Positions 46,701 to 57,716 of a stretch of 64,000 nucleotides of DNA are shown here, in pieces. A model generated the notes under the pieces. It worked only from the letters and a program-made list of their open reading frames with translations. It searched no databases and was not told the DNA's origin. The position numbers were made by a program, and so were the translations under genes. The stretch's first letter is position 1. Every line of letters begins with the position of its first letter. Source of the DNA: Thelonectria olida (Eukaryota; Ascomycota; Sordariomycetes; Hypocreales; Nectriaceae); the NCBI GenBank assembly GCA_020736575.1, contig JAGPYM010000039.1, positions 62,001-126,000 of the forward strand, read 5' to 3'.

Positions 46701-47215
46701 CATTATTCCTGCCGTGGATACGTTCAAGACGTCAAGGGTCGTTTCCGGGGACAATCGACTATTCTGGGGTTGCATGTGCCGTCACATCCTCGGCGAATTT
46801 CCGCGGTCATGATCAAAAGGCGGAGAAGGCATATCCCCCCGCATCTGACCGACTGGGGTGATCTTTATGATGTTCTGTCCACGACGAGCCTTGCTCATTG
46901 GCGCGCTACACGTCCACCTCCCGGCGAAGACTATCCCCCGCCGGACCAAGGCGAATCTCGAACAGGGCAGCAAATGTCCGGAATGGGAAGCTCATGCGGC
47001 ACAACCGGTGCTTTATTGGCGCGGAACGTTTATTTTACATTGGACCGTCGAAAAGCCGTTCGGAGAGAGACTTGAAAGAGACTGGATCAACCCATACAAA
47101 GGTCATGAGGTATCCAGAGTATTGACGCACCAGTCGGATATCCGACCTTGTAAGTAGTTCAAACTTAGAATTCATTACAGGAACTCGAAAGAGAATTGAT
47201 GGCCTTTCAGTTGTC
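43798..47215. other. Gene-poor stretch of about 3.4 kb
   Basis: No domain, splice-supported frame or RNA gene was recognised. It contains a (GT)8 microsatellite at 45111-45126 and several overlapping ORFs, the longest 148 codons at 46629-47075, all low in coding character. It is not AT-rich like the two islands. Confidence 0.5.
45111..45126. repeat. (GT)8 microsatellite
   Basis: Sixteen bases of uninterrupted GT dinucleotides. Confidence 0.9.
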
Positions 47216-47223
47216 TATAAAAT
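47216..47223 (+). promoter_or_regulatory. TATA box of the GH93 gene
   Basis: TATAAAAT, 108 bases before the ATG at 47324. Confidence 0.5.
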
Positions 47224-47323
47224 GACTTTAATTCCTCATTGGCAGCATGGCCCATACAAACAATAGTTACCCTTTCTCATTCAGCCATCATTCCTACCCT
47301 AACATCTCTTGGCTTTGCCCATC

Positions 47324-48520
47324 ATGCTTGGCATCAAGGCATCCTTGTTGTTTTCGTGTCTGGCATTAGTCTGCCCCGCGCCTGGTAGAGTCATCCAGGA
47401 GCGAGCTGTTGCAGACCACGTCGTCACTTTTCAGCCCATTTACTATCCGCCGTCGAATTACAATACCCCAAAGACGCTGTATGGACGTACAGTTCAGCTT
47501 GCTGACGGGACTCTTCTAGCCACTTGGTGAGGCTACACGGTGAAACGCTTCAGGAACCCGTCTAAGATGACATGATATAACAGGGAAAACTACAGCCCCG
47601 AGCCACCCCTGGTTTACTTCCCTATCTACCGCAGCACCGACAAAGGAGAAACCTGGTCATCCTTCTCCACGGTCACTGACACGAAAAATGGCTGGGGTCT
47701 TCGTTATCAACCCTTCCTCTACGTCCTCCCGCAAAAGATCGGCAACCTCGCAAAGGGAACAATTCTATTGGCTGGAAACAGCATTCCTACTGATCTGAGC
47801 AAGACCAAGATCGATCTTTACGCTTCGACGGATAGCGGCAAGACTTGGTCCTTCGTCTCTAGCATCGCTAGCGGAGGCAAGGCCGTCCCCAACAACGGCG
47901 AAACCCCAGTCTGGGAGCCTTTTCTCATGGTCTACAACAACCAGTTGGTCTGTTACTACTCTGACCAGCGTGATTCAGCCTATGGACAGAAGCTTGTGCA
48001 TCAAACATCTTCCGACGGTGTCACTTGGGGGTCCGTCGTCAACGATGTGCGAGGAACGAGCTATTCTCAGCGTCCCGGCATGACAACAGTTACCAGCCTT
48101 CCAAATGGCAAGTGGATGATGACATTCGAGTACGGCGGCGGAACCAGCCCCAGCGGCGCATCGTTCCCGATCTACTATCGCATCTCCAGCTCTCCACTCA
48201 CCTTTGACTCTGCCGCCAATCAGCTTCTGAAGGCCGGTACCCGGTATCCCAGCTCCTCGCCCTATCTCACATGGTCCTCATCTGGAGGCACCAACGGCAC
48301 TCTCGTTGTCACTGCAAACAGCGATAACGGAATCTACATCAATACTAAGCTGGGGGACGCCAATTCCTGGACCTACTATGATATTCCCCAGCCTGGAGCT
48401 TACTCCAGACAGGCCATGGTCATGGATAACCCGGACTGGTTGTATGTCATGAGCGCTGGCTATCTGGGTGGCAACAATTGGGTTACCGACAGCGTGTTTA
48501 AACTGCCCAATCTATCTTAG
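47324..48520 (+). CDS. Secreted glycoside hydrolase family 93 exo-arabinanase-like protein
   Basis: Two exons (47324-47526, 47584-48520; 57-nt phase-2 intron) encode 379 residues. A signal peptide (MLGIKASLLFSCLALVCPAPG) precedes the mature domain. The protein has sialidase-type Asp-box repeats (STDKGETWS, STDSGKTWSF, SSDGVTWG) and the family strings YGRTVQLADGTLLATW and ENYSPEPP, with WEPFLMVYNNQLVCYYSDQRD, PGMTTVTSLPNGKWMMTFEYGG and YPSSSPYLTW. These fit the six-bladed propeller of GH93 exo-alpha-1,5-L-arabinanases, which release arabinobiose from plant pectic arabinan. Length is normal and there is no carbohydrate-binding module. The GH93 call is strong; exact activity is inferred. Confidence 0.88.
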
Positions 48521-49075
48521 GTAGCCAAAATAAACCAACCAGTAGTACCATTTCCACTCAATCTAGCTGTAACTATTCCATTCCAATACATCGAGCGACT
48601 AACCAAGGAGGTTTTAATAGCGATGTATGCTTGCCTCATGCCATATTCTCGTGTAGAACACCACCTCACTGGCTAAGCACATACAATCAAGTGGATTTTC
48701 CTCGAGGAATAAAGATAAAGAAGGGAGGTACACCTGTCTACCCAGCCTCAAGCACGAAGACCCATTGGCAGGGTACTGCTTGTCGATCAAACGTGGACAG
48801 CAGTTTGAGAGATACCTTGGCCTCTGCTCAAGCGGTGGTCGTCCTATTTACTCTTTGGCCATAGGCTTCAATGCAAAAACAGTGGCTAATTACATGTAGG
48901 ACTTCAGGTCAATCCCCCGGCACATCGCTCAGGCAGTACGTGGGCACGACTCGGATTGAGGCGGCTACCGCGCCAGCTCACGCACAACACAAGAAACCTT
49001 CCGTACCAAGATTCGTATTCTACAAATGAATATTTATTTAAAATTCTGCATATGAAAGTCACGGGCCGATTGAGG
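48521..49075. other. Intergenic, no gene seen
   Basis: Convergent flank between the GH93 and Ras-like genes. Nothing recognised. Confidence 0.4.
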
Positions 49076-49861
49076 TTAAACGCGAGGCGAAGACGAATCG
49101 GATCCCTTGATCTTCCTGAGAATGTTCTTGAAGAGCACGCCGACCCTCTGACGCCCGGAACCCTTCGGTGCCTCGACAACATCTTCTTCCCCCACAACTG
49201 CTCCCGAATCTGCGTTGTCGATTGCATCACGCCATATCCGACACTCTTGAACAAGGTCATGTACCGGCTTCATAGTCTTCTCCGCGTTTGTGGCCGATGA
49301 TTCGACGAAGCCAATGCCCAACTCTCGAGCGAGGGCTTCCCCTTCTTGGAAAGACACCTCACGATACGTGTCCTCCTGGTCGTCCTTGTTGCCAACCAAG
49401 ATTCTCGGCGGTATCTTCCAAAGGTCGTGCCCGGCAGGGGAAAGTGGCTTGCAGCCACTTCTCACGGGGTGTTGTGGTTGCGCCCGTGCGGCTAGGATCG
49501 CATCATTAAATCGCTTCACTCTGTTGAAAGAGCTCCTGGATGAGATACTATAGAGTATCATGATAGCATCGGCGTCTCGGTACCATTGATCTCGGAGTGC
49601 GGAATACGTCTCCTCGCCGGCCGTGTCAAGAAAGTCGGCGACGCAGGGTTGGCCGTCAACGATAAGCGGCCTTGTGTGGCAGTCTTCCAGCGTGGGATCA
49701 TACGTGTCGACAAAGTGACTCTGGCAAGCCTAGAGAATTCAAAGGTCAGTGCCTAGTTTGCTGTTCAAAGACAGCCTGCTTACCTGCACCACGGTCGATG
49801 TCTTTCCAACACCCCCTTCGCCTGCCACGACGATTTTCCAGGTGACTATGCGCCCAGCCAT
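49076..49861 (-). CDS. Ras-like small GTPase without CaaX box
   Basis: Two exons (complement 49784-49861, 49076-49729; 54-nt intron) encode 243 residues. The P-loop is GEGGVGKTS (14-22), switch I threonine is in YDPTLED, and G3 is DTAGEE (61-66). G4 is NKDD (140-143) and G5 ESSA (169-172), so nucleotide binding looks intact. Glu65 replaces the glutamine that is Gln61 in Ras. An extra segment of about 20 residues (QPQHPVRSGCKPLSPAGHD) precedes G4. The C-terminus is polybasic (KNILRKIKG) but ends SSSPRV with no cysteine, so prenylation is not expected. Closest to fungal Ras/Rheb-like proteins of unknown role. Confidence 0.85.
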
Positions 49862-50164
49862 ATTTTAGAGCAACTTCGAGTTGCATGCAGAGAGTGAAAC
49901 GAACTTGGAAGAGATGAAAGGCGGGGTCACAAATGCGTTGGTTGTTGTGCTACATTTCAGCCCAAGGATAATGTGGCTGTGAATCCTTCTCGTATGAAGC
50001 GGGGACCAACAACAGTCGATGAAACAAGACTGGTTGGCGAATGGCATGACGAGTCAAGCTACCATTGTTTATCTGTTGATCATATGACCAGAGCTTGAGC
50101 AACTCTTTAGGATGCATTTGTGCCTGTGCTGCAATCTACCAAAGCATTGTTGTGAAATCCGTCC
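49862..50164. promoter_or_regulatory. Short intergenic region, no gene seen
   Basis: Promoter of the Ras-like gene and 3' flank of the next gene. Nothing recognised. Confidence 0.4.
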
Positions 50165-51904
50165 TTAATACATAGACATGAAACTCCCCGGGACAACAAC
50201 TGGGATGAAATGTCTTGGGGCTCCATTCGGTTCCGTCGGTGTGTCTGCTGGCCACGAAGCAACTTCCCACCCCCTATGCATGTCCGCGAAGGGACCTGTA
50301 AGCTTGCGGCGGACATAGGTCCCATTCATCTCGGCTCCCTCGTAGAAGACCCAAACATAACCGTTTGTGATAACGGCATAAGGTTGACAGCCTTCGGCAG
50401 CCAGAGGAATTGACCCATCTTGCCGTTCCTTGGAGCTTTCCTCTTTAGTTGGCCCTGCATTAGTCTCTTGAGAAAATATTGACAGACGAGAAGACAGAGA
50501 GAAATGCGAGCGCGAGGCCGTCCCTTGAGCGAGGGGGGGCGAAGACGATGTCTGAGTCGTGTCAGGGACGCACAGAGTCTTGTCGACAAAATCTACAAAG
50601 GACCCCGACCCAGCATATGTCATCGCCGCGTAATGCAAGAGTCCTTTATGGAAGTAGAAGATCCAAAGATATGATGTACTGCCGACGTCCACGACAACGG
50701 GTGCGACACCTGAGACCTCGAGTGGGAGTTCGAAAGTCTGTACTTGCCAGCGAAAGCCTCGGTCTTGATTGGGCCGTTCCATCGAGCAAGCCTCTGAAAA
50801 GGCAAGGTTTTCCTGCATTTTGTACAGCGAGAGAAGGCTCTTCCCCTTGTCCTTGTTTTGGCCTAGAGTCATGAGTACGAGGTATCGCATTGCGCGTCCG
50901 ACCCAGCACATGTGGACTGGCATGTTTGACCTTTGGTGCGGCTGGGTAAGGGAAGAGGTTGCTGGCTTCAAGGCGGTGCGGAGAGTCTGCTCGTGGGTCG
51001 AGTAGGCCTCTTCGATGTCAAGGGGTAACTCTGAATTCCGGCGGAGCCTCTTTGCGCGGTACTTGATAGTCACAATCTCGTTCTCGTCTTCCATGGCCGC
51101 GGCAGTGAGAAGCCCATGACAGCTACCGTGGTCTCCGTTAGGATACCCGGAGTTGGAGAGGATAGCTCCCGCTGGCGATAAATACTCTGCGCCAGAAGGC
51201 ACTCTCGGTGTGTCACGGAAAAGACTCTCCATGGCCTGCATCTGTGTTAGGTGAAGGCCGTGCCCCCATCGGATGACCTCGACATTGGCATGGTCGTCGA
51301 CCATCAAATTCTGCATCAGGACCGAGTGAGAGCTCCTGTCGTAGGTGAGAAGAGGCGGCAAATGGGGCTGCGATTCCCAGCCACTTGTCCGGCATGCTTC
51401 GTCGATCCTGTCGCGCACGGCGACGGGAGCTGGCAGAGTTTGGGTTCGGTTGTCGGTGGATGAACAATCTAGAGTCCAGAATCGAGGCGGCCGAGATGCT
51501 GTCCATTGGCTGTTTTTCCACTCGAGGACAACAATGGTTTTGGGAGCTTCAGAGCCCTTTGACCAGCCCATTGTGCTTGATGAATATTCGGGTCCAATAC
51601 GAGTGCTGCAGGGCCGTGTTGGAAAGCGCCTGGAGGAGATGCTGCAATGGAGGTTTATTGGAAGAAAGTGAAGACCAAGAAGAATAAATGGATGCAAGTG
51701 ATGTATTTTCTTGAAACATTCTGACCTCGCAGGCAGCAATGTGACCTTGCTGGTGCCTAAATAAGCAGATGGCGGGGACATGACAATTTCCCGAAATGGG
51801 CCACATTTTGGACCATCACTGTCGAATCGGTAGACGACGAATAATACTTTAGACTGATATACCAACGAGGGCCCTTGGATGCTATTTATGTAGCTGTCAG
51901 GCAT
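50165..51904 (-). CDS. Unrecognised protein, possibly beta-propeller-like
   Basis: One open frame of 579 residues from ATG 51904. No family recognised. Several segments resemble lectin- or sialidase-like propeller blades, with alternating hydrophobic strands and aromatic residues: GPSLVYQSKVLFVVYRFDSD, VVVDVGSTSYLWIFYFHKGL and PYAVITNGYVWVFYEGAEM. No signal peptide or membrane segment. Residues about 55-110 look unlike protein and may be an unspliced intron or leader; a start at Met112 (51571) is an alternative. The strand arrangement and the long frame argue for a real gene, but the model and function are uncertain. Confidence 0.5.
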   Translation of the reverse strand: MPDSYINSIQGPSLVYQSKVLFVVYRFDSDGPKCGPFREIVMSPPSAYLGTSKVTLLPARSECFKKIHHLHPFILLGLHFLPINLHCSISSRRFPTRPCSTRIGPEYSSSTMGWSKGSEAPKTIVVLEWKNSQWTASRPPRFWTLDCSSTDNRTQTLPAPVAVRDRIDEACRTSGWESQPHLPPLLTYDRSSHSVLMQNLMVDDHANVEVIRWGHGLHLTQMQAMESLFRDTPRVPSGAEYLSPAGAILSNSGYPNGDHGSCHGLLTAAAMEDENEIVTIKYRAKRLRRNSELPLDIEEAYSTHEQTLRTALKPATSSLTQPHQRSNMPVHMCWVGRAMRYLVLMTLGQNKDKGKSLLSLYKMQENLAFSEACSMERPNQDRGFRWQVQTFELPLEVSGVAPVVVDVGSTSYLWIFYFHKGLLHYAAMTYAGSGSFVDFVDKTLCVPDTTQTSSSPPLAQGTASRSHFSLSSRLSIFSQETNAGPTKEESSKERQDGSIPLAAEGCQPYAVITNGYVWVFYEGAEMNGTYVRRKLTGPFADMHRGWEVASWPADTPTEPNGAPRHFIPVVVPGSFMSMY

Positions 51905-52000
51905 GTCGGCGACTTTATCACTGTCGGTCGCGCACGGGATAGGCCCCGCACGTCAGATAAGCAGATGATCTGCTCAGCTCTCGTTGTATGCATCGTCAGG

Positions 52001-54171
52001 TTAAACCGGTTTACTGCCTTCAGTCTCTTCCTCCTCGTCTGAATAAATAAGTGGTGGTGGCGATTCATTCAGCCGAGACCTCGCTTCCTTTCTCCCATCC
52101 CTGAATAAGAGCCACTGAATAATGGCAGTTTCCACGACTAGATGCATTGTTACTACACAGGAACTCCAGCCCAAGCTAAACACTTACTGAGCAACACCTG
52201 AAGAATACCCGAGTACGTATATCCTTTCCGAGCAGCTGGAAAATCTGTAGTCTTCCACATAAAGTTGGGCACCTTGAACTATCAGCCTCAATGTCGGTGA
52301 ATCACAGTGCGGAGGACCTACTATTGCTTGGACCATATAGGCGACGTCATTCGCCATAGCCACAAGCAACGCTCGCTTTTCTGTATCGGCCGAACAGATT
52401 TCGTTTATCCAGCTGAGGATAAGAGGCCCTGCTCCATGCTATTGACCAAATTAGAAAGACGAGCGAGAGGATGAGTTACATATCAACGCACACCAAGGCT
52501 GCTAAGCCAGTACACCACCATTCGGCCCTTCACATTCGAATAAATGGGCATCTTTAACAGCAAAATGTCAAAGGTGAGCTGCCAGTGTTGGTTAGCAACA
52601 TGCACCATCATAATTGGGCGAAGAAAAACCACGTGTGCACTTACAGTAAGCACCGCGCCGGCATAGATGAATGGCCAACGTGTCCCTTGTAAAGGCCCAT
52701 CAGAAAGCCAGGCCCAGATGAGTGCCATGACTATAAATATTGCCGTCGTCGGTATAGGTACTTGACATGCCTATCTTAGTCATAGGCGCTCGGTAAGGAA
52801 CGAAATCGGAGAATACACCAGAATAGACTTACGACTGTTAATCTCGGGGACAGAAAAGGACGTTCCGGGCGCAGGAGGAGGCTGATCATTGAAGCTCTTC
52901 AACCAATAACCCATTGCTGTCTGCGGGTTTCCATTGTTCCAAAGAATGTATAGCAGCGCTGTTACGATCGTAAGCCAACCTGAACCCAAGAAAACCATCT
53001 CGCACACAAACTCACGAAGATGGTACGTGTGCCAACTTTGCAAAGTTTTCTTCACCTTGGCCGTTGTCCAAGGTTGCTTGCCCGCACGCCCGATTGCCTC
53101 CATTCTCTTCACAGAAAGAACACGCTCTGGCTCAGTTATCCACCATGTCTTTGCACTGTCCTGAGGCAAGTTGGGGAAGAAGAAATATCCGGCGAGGGCG
53201 AGAGGAAGCGTGATGATGCCGTCGATAATGAAGAGCCAACGCCCTGCCGCAGCCTGTTAGCTACTCATGCTCGGTTTCATTCCGATCTGCACAGAAGAAA
53301 AGAGAAATATTCGACAAAGGGGAGAAATATCATGACATACAGCCTGCGCGACCATGCACCCCGTTCAGATTTGTGTACGCGGCGGCTTGAAGGAAACCAC
53401 TGAACATCGACCCGACTGAGCCAGCTATCCAAAACAGCATGGCACGTTTTCCAATTTCTCGGGGCGTGTACCACGATCCTAGCATGTAATGAATTCCGGG
53501 GTAGAAGCCTGACCTGTGGACAGAGTGAGCATCTGCATTCAAGACGGTGTATCAAGAGAGATGACAGTTCCGGGTTCAAACAGGGGGAGAGACATACTCA
53601 AAGAAGCCCACGAAAAAGCGCAGTGCGTAAAGCCCACGGTAGGACTGGACTGCTGAGGTGCAAATAGTGGCGATTCCCCATCCAACTTCGAGGGAGGGAA
53701 TGACCCATCGCGGTGAGATTCGGGTCAGCAACAGGTTCGAGGGAATCTGTCCGATCACGTAGCCCACGGTCCAGATGGAGGTGCCTTGTTCTCCAAAGTC
53801 AGCAACGGGGCCCTGGTACATCGGATAACGAAGGAGAAGAAGCTCAGAAACTGCATACTCGTCACAAGCTGGTTGCCGTACATGTCAAGGTCCTCCTGCA
53901 TGCCGCTGAGAAAAGCATTATTGACATTAGTCTGGTCAATATTCTTCAGGAAGTAACCTATTGAGGCAAAGGTGAGAAGGAAAGCATCTACTTTAAAGAG
54001 TAGCCGGCGCTGGTCAGGTGGGAGGTCCCAAGTATCCCAAATGTAGCCTTTCCATGTCCGAACTGGCTTTACGACAATGTCTTGGTCATGATTATCTTGT
54101 GCAGAGGCGTCGAGGAGTGGCACGTAGCCTTCCGAGTCGCGACCTCGGCCGGTATTTTCTGCGTTTGCCAT
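52001..54171 (-). CDS. MFS permease, anion:cation symporter family (Liz1/Fen2/Tna1-like)
   Basis: Nine exons (complement 53859-54171, 53598-53784, 53341-53513, 52833-53243, 52645-52760, 52492-52578, 52322-52438, 52188-52272, 52001-52137) give 541 residues. All eight introns (49-97 nt) have GT..AG ends and keep frame. Hallmarks: FLKNIDQTNVNNAFLSGM, then TSIWTVGYVIGQIPSNLLLTRISPRW, FFESGFYPGIHYMLGSWY and [29 protein letters not shown]. Further on are VPEINSLPIPTTA and AGPLILSWINEICSADTEKRAL. Yeast relatives carry pantothenate, biotin or nicotinate, so a vitamin-like acid is a plausible substrate. A 35-residue cytosolic N-tail and an acidic C-tail are present. Confidence 0.87.
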
Positions 54172-55635
54172 GACTGGATAGGGAGTTTGGCGTGTACTTC
54201 TCTTGTATTCCCAATAGTATTTAAATGGCTAGAAGATGTCGAGCGCGATAATCACTCTTGTACCGGCTTGGGGTGACTGTCACATTGGCTCATCGATCCC
54301 ACCGATCGCGTCACCCAACGACGTCCATATAATTGGCTCCTCGTCGTCATCTGCCTAACAATGTCTCACTTGATTACGAAGCGACTAATCACACAATATC
54401 TAGTGGACGCATGCAAGGGACAAGGCCTACAACAAAGAGTTCGCCAGCAAGACCTGCTGGAGCAACCTGTCAGGCTTATCACATTGAAGTTACAGCACCC
54501 AGCCCTTTGCGCCGAAAGATGGTGTAGCAGAGCAGTATGTACTTAGTCCCGGGCTAAAATGTAAACCAATCAGCTTTGCAGCACGTACCTTATATACAAC
54601 TGGAGGCTCTTTCGACGGAACTATCATTATACGCCCTAGTTAGTGTTAAAGAAACAAAATAGAAGTTCCATCGGCACCGAATTCCCGCGAGCTCTTGGTG
54701 CCAACAAGCCTGTGTGGCTGGTGCGACCAGCTATGGCTGTAGCTCGATGTGGCTGGCGCGTCTGTGGCTGAGGCACCCTCTTCCACCGCTCGCCAAAATC
54801 ATTCAGTCATCGCATCAAAACAAAGCATCATCAACGTCATTTCCACCATAGCAATTCCCAAAGCTCCCGGAAAACCCCCACTGCGACAGACGAAGAAAAC
54901 CCCCTTGGGTCGAACCAGTAAACGGAAGGCATTCCAAGAGTCCAGCCCGCCGCGATCCGACGACAAGATGGAGAGAATGCCGACCAGAAAGCGATGAAAA
55001 ATTAGCGTCGACAACACGTCTCGTGCCGGCGACCAGAGAGCACCCAGCTTGCCAGCTGGATTGTCTGCATCAGGGCCGTAAGGCTCTTCGCTACACTCGG
55101 GCTCAGCGTCGCCGCTCAAACGGCAGGGCATGGCCCTCAGCCTCGACGAAGCAGGTTTCGACTCCCGGCATCTAGACATCGACAAGCCGCCAGTCGACAG
55201 TGCTTCCCTCCTCTTCTCCGTTCCTGCCGACATCAGCGACGGTGACGGTATCCTGCCCCTCGATCGACGCGACGATATTCTCAATACCACCACTCCTCGC
55301 CCGCACAAGAGCTTCCCCCCGCGATCGATTGGAACAAAGATGATCGGCTACTGCATCTATGCAGATCGAGGTCGTGACAACCCTGTCCTGGAACACAGGC
55401 TGCAGTTGCTCTCCCAGAAGATATTGACGCCATCTGTAAATCATGTTGTCGACGTCAAGCGTCTGCAGCTGCGGCCAATCGCCATGAACATTGAGACTCA
55501 GGGCCTGGCCAGAACTTGAACGCCGCCGAGGTTCAAATGTGTACCTGGCATACCGTCCAGTGGATATTTCTGCGATACACGATCCTCTCGTTACTGCGCA
55601 TTTTGGTCTCTTCCGCCACGGCTGTAATCTGCATA
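54172..55635. other. Intergenic, with a possible 3' exon of the next gene
   Basis: Mostly featureless. On the minus strand, a frame at 55172-55569 could join the DUF7730-type gene through a 71-nt intron (GTTAGT at 55640 to CGCAG at 55570), adding about 132 residues. The added sequence shows no known domain, so it is not included in the gene call. Confidence 0.35.
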
Positions 55636-56601
55636 CTAACTCAAATCCAATCCAACGTCCCAACCCAAGCCGTAAGAGTCGCTCAAGTCGTAAAAGGTCC
55701 AGTTTACGTTTGTTTTGCCCAGCCAGCCATGCTTCCTCAGTGCCGGCTCGTACAGCCGATAGCACAACACATCAGCGTTGCGCGTCTCCCACTGTCCGTC
55801 TACCACTTCCTTGTCCAACTCATTGCCGTGCCATATTGCCTCTGCCTCCTCGGTGCTGACATCGAGTCGGAAACGGATTGTGTGAAGCGACCTCAATATT
55901 TCCGCACTGAAATCGAGGAGCTCTCCCCACTGCAACGCTGACAGGCGAACTTTCAAGGTGAGACGTTTGAGTGCGGGGAATAGGTCAGGCTGGCGACTCA
56001 GCGTGATTCCGTCTTCGCTCAGTGCCGCATCCCTCCAGATGGCCATTTCAAGATTGGAGATGTACTTGAGGTGTCTTCTCGGAAGGGACCAGGAATTGAC
56101 CACCTCCCAGCAGTGGCTGTTCGATCTTCCGCTGCACCACGCGGTCTGAAAGATATTCTCTCTATACAGAACCGGGATACCCTCCTCATGACAAAGCCTA
56201 GAGCACTCTAGTATTGCCGGGTAAAGTTCATGGCGCGCATACGGGTAGCCATCACGCATGGACCTACAGTGCTGTCGATATTGGACCAGCCGACTGGTAG
56301 CTACACAGACGCTGTACTGGACATGAACACCGGATACGAGGTATCGGTAGAGCTGTAACCGGATGTCATAGGGCAGTCGGAAGAAGGATGTGAGCTGGGA
56401 TTCAGTTGTCGAAAAGAAGGGCGTGTGAGTGATTCGTGCAATGACATTCGGTGCAGGCGTCCGGGAAGCCACTGGCCGGGGAGGGCGTTCGAAGCCCAGA
56501 CGCGGCGTGAGAACAATGCGAGTTTGACGAAGCGTATTCTTTGGCCTTGGCTTGGTGAAGCATGCCGCGTGGCTCGCATCGACAGACTCTGATTCGGCCA
56601 T
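55636..56601 (-). CDS. DUF7730-type fungal protein
   Basis: Single exon, 321 residues from ATG 56601. After a basic, Pro-rich N-terminus, the block FFRLPYDIRLQLYRYLVSG begins the F-box-like DUF7730 domain common in Pezizomycotina. PAILECSRLCHEEGIPVLYRENIF is the next strong family motif, then LPRRHLKYISNLEMAIW and FPALKRLTLKVRL. Such proteins occur in large families; the domain looks like a degenerate F-box followed by helical repeats, and function is unknown. A downstream exon is possible (see 54172-55635). It is separated from the kinase-ankyrin gene by one small ORF. Confidence 0.75.
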   Translation of the reverse strand: MAESESVDASHAACFTKPRPKNTLRQTRIVLTPRLGFERPPRPVASRTPAPNVIARITHTPFFSTTESQLTSFFRLPYDIRLQLYRYLVSGVHVQYSVCVATSRLVQYRQHCRSMRDGYPYARHELYPAILECSRLCHEEGIPVLYRENIFQTAWCSGRSNSHCWEVVNSWSLPRRHLKYISNLEMAIWRDAALSEDGITLSRQPDLFPALKRLTLKVRLSALQWGELLDFSAEILRSLHTIRFRLDVSTEEAEAIWHGNELDKEVVDGQWETRNADVLCYRLYEPALRKHGWLGKTNVNWTFYDLSDSYGLGWDVGLDLS

Positions 56602-57054
56602 AACGTGTTGGTGCGCAGATGGAAGTGATCTGATCAAGACCACCTAGGCAATAGCGCAACTGGCGGCGAAGTGAGCGCGAATCGTCAGCAGCATCCCTGT
56701 CGATCTTGGTCAGAATTCGAGAATGATCAAGGAGGCCGCCCAGCCGTGTCTCCTTTGCTGTTTCCATGCGTTGGGGCTACCCTAGACTTCAGATCACAAA
56801 ATCCACGGTTGATGGAGCCACCTCCGCAACTCCCGCCCTGTTTGCGGCCGTCCGGCTTGGTAGTTGATGGATATTGAGCTTACACGATAAGGGGAGAATG
56901 ACTAAATATCAAGATCTTGTTCCTGCGAAAGAGACTCTCGCTGATCAAATACGCGCATCTATGCTAGACAATAACCCAGACGACCTCTACCTAAAGAGTT
57001 AGACCGGTATTTGCATCTCTTCTCACCAATCCTACCCCATGGACAACGCTTGTA
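56602..57054. other. Intergenic, no gene seen
   Basis: Promoter side of the DUF7730-type gene. Nothing recognised. Confidence 0.4.
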
Positions 57055-57345
57055 TTACGAAGTTGATTTGATCTTTTTAAAAAAGTTGCTGATTGATCGC
57101 CGGTGTTTTGACTTTTTCGGCTCCTCTGGATTCACAACCTGATTCCACTCAGAGTTCTCAAACGAGGTGAAGTGAGGCTGATTTGGCTGTCCTGTATTAG
57201 GCGGGTACAGCAGCACCTCGAGAGCGTCTCGTCTATCGATGTTCTCTGCCGAAAACAGCTCACGAAGTTCCGGTTTGAGCGACTCTGCTGCCTTTGGCCA
57301 GAGGTCTTCGGATTGGCTTCCCAGCCAATTAGTCTCTATACTCAT
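57055..57345 (-). CDS. Small basic hypothetical protein, uncertain
   Basis: An ATG-started frame of 96 residues with a stop shortly upstream. The N-terminal half is acidic-amphipathic (DLWPKAAESLKPELRELF); the C-terminal half is basic (KKSKHRRSISNFFKKIKS) and could bind membrane or nucleic acid. No family recognised. It lies on the same strand just downstream of the kinase-ankyrin gene. It may be a short gene, the last exon of something larger, or chance. Confidence 0.35.
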   Translation of the reverse strand: MSIETNWLGSQSEDLWPKAAESLKPELRELFSAENIDRRDALEVLLYPPNTGQPNQPHFTSFENSEWNQVVNPEEPKKSKHRRSISNFFKKIKSTS

Positions 57346-57716
57346 AGGCTATTTAGAGACGGATTCGTACCTGTGGATGAACTCGGCCATCGCTCTCAAC
57401 AGCGGAGGGCCTCTTGGCCGTATGTCGATCCTTCGATGATGGTGCGGCTGAGAGTTGAGAAAAGGAACAATGGCAAGATGCCCCTCAATAATGCGTGCCT
57501 CATTCCAGTGCGGCCTAAGTACAGCCTTGCTAAGTCACATAACGCGACAAGACACCGCCACACTGTAGGCCTTTGTATGTAGTCATCTGCACATCTGCAA
57601 AGAATTGGTGATGTGGAAACAGTGGACGTTTCTATCCCTGTGTGACAGACCTTTTTATTAAATTCCCTCCAAGAAAATGCGCCTGGAGGTCGACTGCCTG
57701 CTGAAATATGACTGTC
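57346..57716. other. Intergenic, no gene seen
   Basis: 3' flank of the kinase-ankyrin gene. A plus-strand ORF (57172-57582) overlaps here but has no domain. Confidence 0.4.

Noticed and set aside
46629..47075. 148-codon plus ORF before the GH93 gene
   Set aside because: Arg/Pro/Gly-rich with no motif; overlaps other ORFs in two frames; no splice or start support.
55172..55765. 197-codon minus-strand ORF overlapping the DUF7730-type gene
   Set aside because: The part over 55636-55765 is a shadow of that gene. The rest might be a 3' exon but has no domain, so it is only mentioned under the intergenic entry.
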